From assembly GCA_016223205.1 (NCBI GenBank), contig JACRPM010000001.1, positions 187,072-251,071 of the forward strand: a DNA stretch of 64,000 nucleotides. Direction: 5' to 3'. The translations under genes and the position numbers were made by a program. Below the pieces are notes generated by a model. It had not been told where the DNA came from. It saw only the letters and a program-made list of their open reading frames with translations, and did no database searches. Below, piece after piece: positions 50,457-59,536 of this stretch. Position 1 is the first letter of the stretch, and each line of letters begins with the position of its first letter. The stretch comes from Candidatus Saganbacteria bacterium. Its GTDB lineage: Bacteria; Margulisbacteria; WOR-1; XYC2-FULL-46-14; WPAF01.

Positions 50457-53400
50457 ACCGGCTTTTGCCCGCTATTCATCGCAGCGCGGAGAATGGTGAG
50501 TTTTCTTCTTAAATCCTTTATCTCATCACGAACTTGAGAGGTCATTTGATATTGTTGTTCGAATTCATTCAAAGCCCCATGGGCTTGAGAAACCCAATCC
50601 TGCCGCTTCCTGCCAGTTTCAGAATAATAGACATTGGTTAAATGAAATAGCAATGAAGCACGATAATATGGAAAATCAACGAAAGAATAGTACCCATCCT
50701 CTCCGCAATCGTCGCCCCCGGTTGCATATTGATGGATAAAATCCGCTCCTTTATCTTTTAGGGCGGCCAAAACAACACCAGGAGCCATATCTTCAAAAAC
50801 CGTAACAAAACCAAGCTTAGTGAGCAAGCTTAGGGCTGATTCATGATTCTTTAGTTCGGTTTCCGCTTCGATAAGGTCAACGTAAACAATATCAGGGGCT
50901 TTTTCTGCTCGGGTTAAAGCCATTGCCCGGTTCCATGCTTCACCGGAGTTTTTTCGGTCCCCCGATCGAAAAGCAGAAACATATATTAGCGCATAATTCC
51001 CTGCAGGGTTGTCGCTAATTGCAGCATATTCTATGGCCTTCTCGTATTTTTTCTCATTTACCAGGCGATCAAAGATAGTTCTTTTTAGGGTTTCGATACG
51101 GGTTCGCAGATCACTGACCAGTTTTTGGGTTTGCTCGGTTTGAGGATATTTGCTGGCGAATTCCTGGAGGGCGCCGGTCGCAGTATTTAAAAGCGGCAGG
51201 GCGTCATCATAATTCAACGGGTCCATTTCATCGAGCGCGGAAAGCTCATGCAAGCGCACCAATCCAAAAGCTCGATAATAGGGATGTCTAATATTTTCGA
51301 ATATGACGGCGTTTTCCACATAATCCTTCGAATCGATAAGGCCTCCAATCGTACTTTCTAATAATTCCAAAATATGCCATTTGACGGATATCAGGTTCAG
51401 CTGTTCAAGCACGAAATCATAATCGCCGTCGCTATTTGCCTGGGACAAGACGGTTTTGGCCATTTCAGGCAAGTTTATGTTGGCGATTTCCAGATTTAAC
51501 AGCACCTGGATTATCTGTTCGTAAAACCAGAGGCTATTATCTCTCCGGCCCTCCGCACGCAATTTATCGGCTGACCCGAAAATTAGATTTAATAATATAT
51601 TAAGCAATTTTCCAGCGGCTTCGGTTCCCAGATCACTTGCCGTGGATTCAATAATTGTTTTGATAAACTCATATGATTTTGGGTTCTGGGAAAACAGGCA
51701 GTCATGTATTAAGGTCAAGGTATTTCGCCTGCGCATTTTTGGGTCTTGCACCAAACGCAGGGCTTCGGCGGCGCGTTCAATATTTTCTTCTTTTTTATAA
51801 GATTCATAAAGCTCTATGGCCACCCGATCCCCGGATGACCTAACAACTTCCCGGGCCTCTTCCAACTGGTTCGATTTAAGAAGATATTCGACGACTTCCC
51901 TGTCGCTCATGTTAGAAAAGCGCACGTCCACTGCCGAGAATTCTTTATCTGAAAGCGGGAACCTGATCCAGAGCTCCGTCTTTTCGGCGTTCGTTTCCAT
52001 TCCTACCTGCGCCCGGGCCTCGATGACCGCCCGTTTTAGTTCCAGCAATACCAGGTCCCCGTTCGCTTCCAAATCCCGCACTAACTGCTCGCTTTCATCC
52101 CTGGATCGAGGTGAGGGCTCCAGAAAATTGGAGGTCAGCCGGTTTTGGTCTTCGGCTACAAGGGGAGGGGAAGATATTTTGATCTTAAGCTCGCCGCTGT
52201 TCAGGTCGTGTTCGATATGCACAAATGGGCTGGGGCGGCCGGTATTGGCGCGTTTAGCGTAGGCCGATAATTGCCTCAACCAGGAGCCGATCACTCTTTT
52301 GGCATTGGCGTTTAAACTCAAGTTCTCGATCAGGGATTCCAGTTTTTTTACCTGTTCATTGACCTGCGGGTCTTTTCGGGCGGGATCAAAATTGGAAAGC
52401 TCCGCTTTTTGCGCGGTCAAACCTTCGTTTCTCTTTAAATAATCGAGCAAGACCTCGGGCGGTACCTGCAATATCTTTCTGATATCCTCTACGGAGACCG
52501 AATTCCCGCCGGGGTCGTCGAGCAAATTAAGCACCTTTCTCATCAACATCCCCGGACGTCCGCGGGTCAGGGTAGGGATAAAATCGGTTTCTGTTGAAAT
52601 CCGGTTCTCCACGGCAAAGATCAATTGTCCGTTCTTTGCATTGACCACGACCTTTTGGCCCTTTTTCAATTTTCCGCCAAAGAACATATCGGTCAAGGGA
52701 GTGGTTATTAAGGAGTCAATAGCGCCCACCAGCGGACGGGCGCCCAGCTTAAGGTCAACCCCCGAATTTAATATGTGCTGACGGGCCTCGGCCGTAACTT
52801 CCAGCTCGATCTGGCGATCTTCCTGCAAACGTTCCGCAGTTTTTTTAAGTTTAAGTGATAATATTTGATCGGCCATATTGCCGTTCAACTCATTGTAATA
52901 AACCAGTTTAGTGAGACGCCCGATGAATTCTGGGGGGAAACCATGGTTTATCATGGCCTTTTCCAGCTCTCTCTTTATGCTCGCGTCCGCCGCCTCCGGC
53001 GAGCGGGATTCCTTTAGTGCGGCCTGAACTGCCTCGGTCCCCAGATTGGAGGTTAAAATGATGATAGTGTTGCTGAAATCGATCGTTCTTCCCAATGGCG
53101 TGACGGACCGGCCGGTATCAAATATGTTCATAAAGAACTTATAGATGGGCGGATAGGCTTTCTCAAATTCATCCAGTAAAATTACCGAATAGGGACGCTC
53201 AAGAATCACATCCAGCTCCGATCCAAGCTCCGAATCTTTATAACCGCGCGAGGCCCCGGTCAGCCGATTCAGGGCGTCTTCCTTGGCGTATTGATTCATA
53301 TCCAACCGGACAACTGCTGATTCATCCCCGAACAGGGCTTCTGCTAAAGCCAGAGCGGTCTCGGTCTTACCAACCCCAGTGGGCCCGGCGAAAAAGAACA

Positions 53401-54592
53401 CCCCGATGGGTTTTTTGGGGTCCAAACGTGAAAAGAAATTTCGTCTGGCGGCAGCCGCTAATTCATGTAAGGGAGCACTCTGGCCGATGACCCTTTTCCC
53501 CAATTCGGCTTCCAAGTTTTGATATCTTTCCATGTCTGATTGCTGGAGTTTTCCAAGGGGTATCTTGGAAAGGTCCGAAACCGAAGCCAGTATGTCCTCT
53601 TCGGTTATCTCGATCATACCGGAACGGCCGACCTCGTTTAATTTGACCTTAACTGACAGATATTCTTCAACCAATGCGGCTACCGCCCGCTTGGCCTTAA
53701 CCGTTCGGCTGCGGCGGTTGATCTCGATGGCAATACGGGTTAAATTTTCTTCCAGTTTGGCTTGAAGCGCGGAAGGGAGCCCGACCTTACGGGAGATCGC
53801 CATTTTCAGCAGTTCGCGGGCCTTTTCCGGCAAGAAGCGGCTGCGCAGATATTTGGCGGAATATTCCGCGGCCTTGCGCAGGGCCGCACTATGTATGGTG
53901 ACCGGCATACCGGCTTTCTCTGAAAAATGTTTCTCGATTCCCGGTTTTTCTTCTTCGAGTATATCCACGGTTATATCAACAGAGGGCTCCTCCACTTCCA
54001 GCAAACTAAAACGCCGATTAAGCGAGGGGTCTTTCGTGAAAGTATTATTATATTTTTCGCGGGTGGTCGCGCCCACAATGGTCAATTTCCCGGAGTCCAG
54101 CGCCGACCTTAAAGAGCCGACCAGCCGTCCCGATTCTCCCTGGATCTCATAGAATTCTTCGATCTCATCAATGAATATTATAGTGCGGTCTTCAGCGGTC
54201 AATTCCTGCAGCTGTCTAAAACGGGCCTCCAGTTCTTTGAAACCCGTGCGCAGGTCGTGAACGTTAAGGCGTAAAAGTCGATATCCCGCAAAAGACCGGT
54301 GCTGACCGGAAGCGATCTCATGGATAAAATGATCAATGATGCGCGTTTTTCCCACTCCTGATTCACCGATCACTATGACGCTGTTATTCCCTGGCTGGTT
54401 CAAAGCGTCGGCTATCTTACTGCAAATAGCGCTCCTAAGCGGGGCCCGGCGTATCCTGCCGGCTTGATATTCTGCCCGCAAGTCAGTCAGATAGAAGGGC
54501 AGGGTGGAGCCCCGAGCCGAGCCGCCGGCCTGATAAGGTTTTCGCAAACGCGAAACGCCGGTCAATAGATCAAATGAAGTTCTAACTTTCAT
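50450..54592 (-). CDS. ClpB-like double-AAA+ ATPase with long repeat-like C-terminal region
   Basis: 1380 aa from ATG 54592 (Shine-Dalgarno AGAAGGGA); an ATG at 54712 lies inside the upstream gene. AAA1: Walker A GESGVGKT (76-83), Walker B TIIFIDEI, arginine fingers in LNRRF. AAA2: Walker A GPTGVGKT (403-410), Walker B VILLDEFEK, GRL finger, sensor 2 GARPL (618-622). The Clp N-domain is missing and the middle coiled coil is reduced. The AAA1 pore loop KYRG of ClpB is absent. About 730 C-terminal residues are helical and TPR-like (KKEENIERAAEAL, YEKAIEYAA). Likely a specialised remodelling ATPase with its own substrate-recruiting tail. Confidence 0.85.
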   Translation of the reverse strand: MKVRTSFDLLTGVSRLRKPYQAGGSARGSTLPFYLTDLRAEYQAGRIRRAPLRSAICSKIADALNQPGNNSVIVIGESGVGKTRIIDHFIHEIASGQHRSFAGYRLLRLNVHDLRTGFKELEARFRQLQELTAEDRTIIFIDEIEEFYEIQGESGRLVGSLRSALDSGKLTIVGATTREKYNNTFTKDPSLNRRFSLLEVEEPSVDITVDILEEEKPGIEKHFSEKAGMPVTIHSAALRKAAEYSAKYLRSRFLPEKARELLKMAISRKVGLPSALQAKLEENLTRIAIEINRRSRTVKAKRAVAALVEEYLSVKVKLNEVGRSGMIEITEEDILASVSDLSKIPLGKLQQSDMERYQNLEAELGKRVIGQSAPLHELAAAARRNFFSRLDPKKPIGVFFFAGPTGVGKTETALALAEALFGDESAVVRLDMNQYAKEDALNRLTGASRGYKDSELGSELDVILERPYSVILLDEFEKAYPPIYKFFMNIFDTGRSVTPLGRTIDFSNTIIILTSNLGTEAVQAALKESRSPEAADASIKRELEKAMINHGFPPEFIGRLTKLVYYNELNGNMADQILSLKLKKTAERLQEDRQIELEVTAEARQHILNSGVDLKLGARPLVGAIDSLITTPLTDMFFGGKLKKGQKVVVNAKNGQLIFAVENRISTETDFIPTLTRGRPGMLMRKVLNLLDDPGGNSVSVEDIRKILQVPPEVLLDYLKRNEGLTAQKAELSNFDPARKDPQVNEQVKKLESLIENLSLNANAKRVIGSWLRQLSAYAKRANTGRPSPFVHIEHDLNSGELKIKISSPPLVAEDQNRLTSNFLEPSPRSRDESEQLVRDLEANGDLVLLELKRAVIEARAQVGMETNAEKTELWIRFPLSDKEFSAVDVRFSNMSDREVVEYLLKSNQLEEAREVVRSSGDRVAIELYESYKKEENIERAAEALRLVQDPKMRRRNTLTLIHDCLFSQNPKSYEFIKTIIESTASDLGTEAAGKLLNILLNLIFGSADKLRAEGRRDNSLWFYEQIIQVLLNLEIANINLPEMAKTVLSQANSDGDYDFVLEQLNLISVKWHILELLESTIGGLIDSKDYVENAVIFENIRHPYYRAFGLVRLHELSALDEMDPLNYDDALPLLNTATGALQEFASKYPQTEQTQKLVSDLRTRIETLKRTIFDRLVNEKKYEKAIEYAAISDNPAGNYALIYVSAFRSGDRKNSGEAWNRAMALTRAEKAPDIVYVDLIEAETELKNHESALSLLTKLGFVTVFEDMAPGVVLAALKDKGADFIHQYATGGDDCGEDGYYSFVDFPYYRASLLFHLTNVYYSETGRKRQDWVSQAHGALNEFEQQYQMTSQVRDEIKDLRRKLTILRAAMNSGQKPVY

Positions 54593-55898
54593 TCCCTTCT
54601 GCCTTTGCTTTTTCCGCAACTGGGGTTTGAACGGAGCCGGAATTTTCGGGTGACAGGGTTTGAATCGCGCTTTGATATTTGTTCCACCATTCATCCAGCG
54701 AACCGAAGACATTCAGGCCCAGCAATAGTTTTTGCAAAGCCAGCCGATCTTCGACCAGAAAAAGCCCCCTGGAGATCAAGCGGTCAAGCGCTATCATTTG
54801 CATTCCGCCGGGATCGGTTTTGCCGTTATTATCTTTTATTGCTTTAAGCAGTATTTCTACCAATATTTCTCCCAATTCGTGAGTATCGACTCCCGCGGTC
54901 TGAAAGGAGCTGTCTCCTTCGACGATTTCCGCTATTTTAAGGATAAAACGGTCGATCAAGCCGGTTAATTCTTCAGTGGCCCGATCGACGAACTCCTCGA
55001 CAGGAATTTGTTTCTCAACAGTTTGCAGAGCGTCTTTTATTCCCTGCTCCAATCTTTGCTTAGTGGCAGTTTCGGCCTGGCTGACGATCTTTTTATGGGC
55101 ATGGTCGAGAGCGGCGGTCGTGCTTATCTTAATTGTCCTCTTAATTTCAACGGCCCGAGCTTCCGCTTCTCTTACCGCATCATTATTGGCCGCTTCTTCA
55201 GCAATAGCCATCCGCAATTCTTCTTGGACCCGTCTTAATTCCTCAATGGCGATATCATATTCATCCGCTGCCGCTTGCGCCCGGCGGGCCTGCTCGGCGG
55301 AGTTTCGCTGGGCCGCTTCGGCCGTAAGCCGGGCCTCGGTTGCCCGGCGAACGGCCTCTTCCGCTCTCTGCGTTTCTTCCGCGATCGTGGTATTGATCCA
55401 TGATCCGTAATCTTCCACTTTGGTTTGCGCCAATCTTACTTTCTGTTCCGCCGTGCGTTTGGCCGCTTCCAATTGAGCTCTTTTACGGGCGGCGGTTTGT
55501 GCCTGGGTGCGGAATTGCCTGAGAGTAGCTTCGATCTCGCTATCAACCACTCTTCGTAAGGTGCCGTCGGTTATTTCACTGTTGAGGAGGGTCGCGGCTC
55601 TGCCTGCAACACCGGCAGCATTAGTAACTAAACCATCCCGATCGATGCGGATTTCATATTGGCTTCTAAGGGAAGCCATGACCCGTTCACGAATAAAATC
55701 CCGCACGGCGGGAGCCCAGCAGGTCCCGAGCATTAAAGGAGGAGCTTTAGTAAGCGCAATCTTTGCGGCCACTACCGGCAGTGCGGCCAGGTTGTCGTTG
55801 GCAAATTCCAACCAGTGGGCGTTGCGGCGTAAGGATTCATAGGCTCTGACCCTAACATCTAGAAATCGAGCCCCGGCTCTTTCAAGGCGAATACCCAT
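54582..55898 (-). CDS. Long coiled-coil partner of the ClpB-like ATPase
   Basis: 438 aa. Residues about 140-300 form an Ala/Glu/Arg/Gln-rich coiled coil (AEEAVRRATEARLTAEAAQRN). It is flanked by a hydrophobic-patched N-terminal domain (LAALPVVAAKIALTKAPP) and a helical C-terminal domain with ILVEILLKAIKDNN and LDRLISRGLFLVEDRLALQ. No signal peptide. It ends 11 nt inside the AAA+ start, so the two are translationally coupled. Possibly a scaffold or adaptor for the ATPase. No known family was recognised. Confidence 0.7.
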   Translation of the reverse strand: MGIRLERAGARFLDVRVRAYESLRRNAHWLEFANDNLAALPVVAAKIALTKAPPLMLGTCWAPAVRDFIRERVMASLRSQYEIRIDRDGLVTNAAGVAGRAATLLNSEITDGTLRRVVDSEIEATLRQFRTQAQTAARKRAQLEAAKRTAEQKVRLAQTKVEDYGSWINTTIAEETQRAEEAVRRATEARLTAEAAQRNSAEQARRAQAAADEYDIAIEELRRVQEELRMAIAEEAANNDAVREAEARAVEIKRTIKISTTAALDHAHKKIVSQAETATKQRLEQGIKDALQTVEKQIPVEEFVDRATEELTGLIDRFILKIAEIVEGDSSFQTAGVDTHELGEILVEILLKAIKDNNGKTDPGGMQMIALDRLISRGLFLVEDRLALQKLLLGLNVFGSLDEWWNKYQSAIQTLSPENSGSVQTPVAEKAKAEGNES

Positions 55899-55937
55899 GA
55901 ATTTATATCGAGGGGAGAAACGAATAATTTCAAGTAA

Positions 55938-56831
55938 TTATGTGTAAATTATATTGTATTCTCTCGAACCCAGCCCGATCGTTTCCGCATAGTCCAACTG
56001 AACATTCCAATTCACCGCGGGATATAACTTACGAAAAACATCATGCCCTGCTGCTTTATTCACCAAGTCCACCGAGGCTTGATCGATAGCTACTGGGTCA
56101 AGCGATGCCAAAATCCCTATGTCCGGTACGACTGGAGGATCGTTATGCGCGTAACAATCGCAGTTGGGGCTGATATCTATAATAAAGTTTATATAGCCGA
56201 CTTGCTTGCCTTTCACCGCGCCGTAAACATATTCCACCAGCTTCTCCTGTACCAGGGTGGGGGAGCCGATCCAGCAGGACTCAATGGTCAAATTCTTCTT
56301 GCACGTCTTGACTTCAGGACAGTTAAGGCAGTCCTGGTGCATCTTGAGCTTTCCTTTCCTGGTTCCCAGCCCCATCCCCACATTCTTTAACGCTCCGCCG
56401 AAGCCGGTCAATTCATGCCCTTTAAAATGGGTAAGGACCATCATCGCGGGCGCCCTCATGGCCGCTCCAGCCAGATAGACCTGTTTGAAATGCTTCAGGT
56501 TTACCGGAACGGTCACGCAGTCGTCTTCCTCCGAGATGATCACATCCGAAAACCCATGCTTTCCGGCAACTTCACGGTGTTCTTTCGAATTACTGCGGGG
56601 ACCGCCATAGAGCGTATTGGCGTCGGAAAAGAACGGCTTTCCTCCCAGCTCTTTGACCTTATCCCTTATCCCGTTCACCCTTTGCGGCTTTAAGTATGCG
56701 GTATTGCCCGGCTCGCCGAAGTGGACCTTTAAGGCGACCGGATCTCCAAAGTTTATTAAATTAGGAAATCCGCATTTGTCAAAAAGGATTGTCGCCGAAG
56801 TCGGACTATCGGCATAAAATACATTTTTCAT
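55938..56831 (-). CDS. DUF362 family protein without a ferredoxin insert
   Basis: 297 aa. KVHFGEPGNTAYLKP, FSDANTLYGGPRSN, LTHFKGHELTGFGGALKNVGMGLGTRKGKL and LDPVAIDQASVDL match DUF362. Many members carry a 2[4Fe-4S] ferredoxin domain; here only CLNCPEVKTC remains, insufficient for two clusters. Function of DUF362 is unknown. Separate from, but downstream of, the transglutaminase-like gene on the same strand. Confidence 0.85.
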   Translation of the reverse strand: MKNVFYADSPTSATILFDKCGFPNLINFGDPVALKVHFGEPGNTAYLKPQRVNGIRDKVKELGGKPFFSDANTLYGGPRSNSKEHREVAGKHGFSDVIISEEDDCVTVPVNLKHFKQVYLAGAAMRAPAMMVLTHFKGHELTGFGGALKNVGMGLGTRKGKLKMHQDCLNCPEVKTCKKNLTIESCWIGSPTLVQEKLVEYVYGAVKGKQVGYINFIIDISPNCDCYAHNDPPVVPDIGILASLDPVAIDQASVDLVNKAAGHDVFRKLYPAVNWNVQLDYAETIGLGSREYNIIYT

Positions 56832-56845
56832 TTTATATTGTGAAA

Positions 56846-58459
56846 TTAAGGCGGTGTGGAATGCAAATCTCTCAAATATCTTATGGAAGCCCTACGAAAT
56901 TCACTTGGCCCCCCATAGGATTCGATAATTGCATTAATTCTATATACAGTTTCACGTGCTTCCGTCTCTGTCAAACCTTGATCATACAAATCTTGTAAAA
57001 GAGGAATGAGAGTTGAACGGCCCTCTAATTCGTCGCATCGTCTTATTATTATTCTGTCGCTGGGATAATCATGATCAATAAGCGCATAGTGCCGAAAATA
57101 ATTGCGAAACATTTGCTCTTCGGAAAGAGGCGGGGAAGAGTAAAGCTCCAATTCGGTTCGACCCAGAAAAAGAACATCGTTAGGGATATAATAAAGTCCA
57201 AATGACTTAGCGGATTGCAAATCATCGCTATGAATGATTCCTGTTCCTCCCCCGACAGTGGGGAATACGGCCCGCGAATGCCAGCCGCCCGCCCTTGTTT
57301 CTGGAAAGGAACCTTCTTTTACGGGTATATTTATACTTCGTAAAACAGATTTAAAAACCGCTGTAGTCCCATGGCATCCATAAATGATACTTTGCCAAAT
57401 AAAACGAGTGTCTGAATACCTGGGAGTCAATATCTTGTCAATTGGCGGCGCACCATTATATTCATAAATCGTATGTAAAGGGGGATCCTCGGCTTTAATA
57501 TGTCTTAGATACTTTCTTGTCCAATCGGTTAAGGCATAAACAGTTAAGGTTTGATTTTCTTTGATCATATTACGGGCAACCAGAAAGTCATAACAATATT
57601 TCGGATTCCAAGCAGTTGCCATGCGGAAACGCAAATCGAAATCGCCGTGCGAAAAAATCTCATAGTTGTCAAATAAAATAGCCAATTGCTCCGATGTATA
57701 AGAAGTTATTCTCCATGGAACCAAGCGATTGGCTTCAACGAATAAACTAAAAGCAATATTGGCTAAATATAAATGCCAGCCGTCATATTGAGATAGAATA
57801 GTTGTGTAATCGTCCGATCCGGCTTGGGGAACGGGTGGTTCATTATATGGATAAGCGCCTCCTGTTTCATATATAATCAAAAATTGAAACAACATCTCCT
57901 TCATCGCCGGTGACCAATCCGAATCATAATGATATAAGTGTTCATCGCTGCCAAAATTCTGCCAAACGATGGCATTCCTAATATTTGGATTACCCCTTAA
58001 AAAATTAGTATACTTTTCCCGCACTCTTTCTGCCGCCATCCGCGCCAACTCTCCACTTGAGAAGGTTCCAAGTCGCACTGCTTTTTCACCTGGCAGGGGA
58101 ACGCCAGTAGGAAATGGAGGAGGGGAAAAATCGTCTATATGTCTTGGGGTCATGGTTTCGTTTCCGATCTGGACCTCCAAATAGTATTTGCCTGGAGCCA
58201 AATTGATAGAGGAGGTTTCTCCCAGCTTTGCTCCCATTAGACCCTGGGAATCAGGGGCCACTTCTTTATGCTCGGTCCAGAGCGGGGTGCCGCCGGTTGC
58301 GGTTTTATAAATCCGGAAGGTGATCTTGGTTTTGGTGGTTATCGCCTTTCCCGTTTTATCGGTTAATTTTCCCTGGAAATTATAGAGGTTCGCGGATTCT
58401 GCAATGGAAAACAAAAAAATAAGAAGCAATCCGATTGTGGCTATCGCCGTTCTTTTCAT
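56846..58459 (-). CDS. Secreted transglutaminase-like cysteine protein
   Basis: 537 aa from ATG 58459, chosen by the TAAAAT box 7 nt upstream and by the signal peptide (RTAIATIGLLLIFLFSIAESA). An N-terminal beta domain (NFQGKLTDKTGKAITTKTKI) resembles extracellular Ig-like modules. The C-terminal half carries a plausible Cys-His-Asp triad: Cys362 (YGCHGTTAVF), His394 (GGWHSRAVF) and Asp412/413 (IIHSDD), as in transglutaminase/protease-like folds. Divergent from the FlgD-like secreted protein. Confidence 0.65.
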   Translation of the reverse strand: MKRTAIATIGLLLIFLFSIAESANLYNFQGKLTDKTGKAITTKTKITFRIYKTATGGTPLWTEHKEVAPDSQGLMGAKLGETSSINLAPGKYYLEVQIGNETMTPRHIDDFSPPPFPTGVPLPGEKAVRLGTFSSGELARMAAERVREKYTNFLRGNPNIRNAIVWQNFGSDEHLYHYDSDWSPAMKEMLFQFLIIYETGGAYPYNEPPVPQAGSDDYTTILSQYDGWHLYLANIAFSLFVEANRLVPWRITSYTSEQLAILFDNYEIFSHGDFDLRFRMATAWNPKYCYDFLVARNMIKENQTLTVYALTDWTRKYLRHIKAEDPPLHTIYEYNGAPPIDKILTPRYSDTRFIWQSIIYGCHGTTAVFKSVLRSINIPVKEGSFPETRAGGWHSRAVFPTVGGGTGIIHSDDLQSAKSFGLYYIPNDVLFLGRTELELYSSPPLSEEQMFRNYFRHYALIDHDYPSDRIIIRRCDELEGRSTLIPLLQDLYDQGLTETEARETVYRINAIIESYGGPSEFRRASIRYLRDLHSTPP

Positions 58460-58466
58460 TGCTTTA

Positions 58467-58472
58467 ATTTTA
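58467..58472 (-). promoter_or_regulatory. TAAAAT box of the transglutaminase-like gene
   Basis: Minus-strand TAAAAT 7 nt before ATG 58459. It supports this start over the in-frame ATG at 58489. Confidence 0.45.
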
Positions 58473-58506
58473 CTAAAACCAACTTTCAAAGTAAAGAACG
58501 AAATGT

Positions 58507-58512
58507 TATAAT
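58507..58512 (+). promoter_or_regulatory. TATAAT box of the FlgD-like secreted gene
   Basis: TATAAT 10 nt before ATG 58523, with a weak TTTCAA -35 at 17-nt spacing; divergent from the box at 58467. Confidence 0.5.
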
Positions 58513-58522
58513 ATTATCAAAA

Positions 58523-59509
58523 ATGAGAAGCATTATAGTATTTCTTTTGATATTTTTGCTGCTCATTGTATCGGCTTTTGCACAGGAGAATGTTGCTCCC
58601 CCGATAGATGAGAAAAATCTCGCCCCCCAAAAAAGCGTGCTTGATCAAAAGGATACTTCTACTACGAAGGATAATCTGCAATCACCTAACTATAACTTGG
58701 ATATTAAAGAAATCACCCCGGAATTGGAAAAGGGAAAGGCAGGTATTCCGCAAACGCTCCCCAAAGCAGAAAAGCCGGTTCCGGTGGGAAAAGAAATAGC
58801 CGCTCCGGTGGAACCGGTTAAGGTTGTCGAAGAGAAAAAGATCAACCCGCCGCAGATCAAGGAAATCTATTTTGGGAACAGGAAATATCAAGAAATAGGA
58901 GAGCCCTTCATTATTTCCAACAGGACCAAAATTAAATTCAAAGTGGAAGGGGCGGATGGGTTTGCCGCCAATAGTGTTTCTCTGGCTATTGATGAAAATG
59001 CCGCCGACAGCAAAGCCCTAAGCAGTAACGATCTTACCGCGGCGGTTCTATCAGGCGCAAAGGATAATCCTACCGCGGCAGAATATGAATATAAGGGAGC
59101 GGAATTTAAGGAAGGGGAGCATATCATTACCTTTAAGGCCACGAATGCCGGGGGTTCGGCCCAAACCACGGCAAAAGTAAGTGTGTTGGGAGGCCCTCCC
59201 AGGGTCATAGGTATTCCCTTGGCTTTTCCCAGTCCCGCTAAAATCCAAGATCAAAAAGTAGTTTTGCAATATCAGTTATCCAGCGATGCGAAGATCGCTG
59301 TCTATATTTTATCCACCAATGGCATAGTTTTAAAGAAATTTACTTTTGAGCCCGGGCAAGAAGGGGGAAGCGCGGGTTATGACAAGATCGTCTGGGATCT
59401 TAAAACCGATCAGGGAACGAATGCCGGCGGCGGGATATATTTATTCAATATAGTGGATCTTGAACAACAAAAAGTCATGAACCGGGGCAAGATCACGCTG
59501 GTTTATTAA
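58523..59509 (+). CDS. Secreted protein with C-terminal FlgD Ig-like domain
   Basis: 328 aa. The signal peptide IIVFLLIFLLLIVSAFAQ is followed by a low-complexity Pro/Lys-rich linker (30-110), a beta domain (YQEIGEPFIISNRTKI to about 230, with GEHIITFKATNAGGSAQTTAKV) and a C-terminal FlgD-like/sorting-type domain (LQYQLSSDAKIAVYIL, GYDKIVWDLKTDQG, NAGGGIYLFNIVD). Surface or cell-wall association is likely; function unknown. Confidence 0.7.
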   Translation: MRSIIVFLLIFLLLIVSAFAQENVAPPIDEKNLAPQKSVLDQKDTSTTKDNLQSPNYNLDIKEITPELEKGKAGIPQTLPKAEKPVPVGKEIAAPVEPVKVVEEKKINPPQIKEIYFGNRKYQEIGEPFIISNRTKIKFKVEGADGFAANSVSLAIDENAADSKALSSNDLTAAVLSGAKDNPTAAEYEYKGAEFKEGEHIITFKATNAGGSAQTTAKVSVLGGPPRVIGIPLAFPSPAKIQDQKVVLQYQLSSDAKIAVYILSTNGIVLKKFTFEPGQEGGSAGYDKIVWDLKTDQGTNAGGGIYLFNIVDLEQQKVMNRGKITLVY

Positions 59510-59521
59510 TAGCATTTCTGA

Positions 59522-59527
59522 TAAAAT
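59522..59527 (+). promoter_or_regulatory. TAAAAT box of ilvE operon
   Basis: TAAAAT 9 nt before ATG 59537, in the 27-nt gap after the preceding stop. Confidence 0.4.
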
Positions 59528-59536
59528 ATTCCCAAT

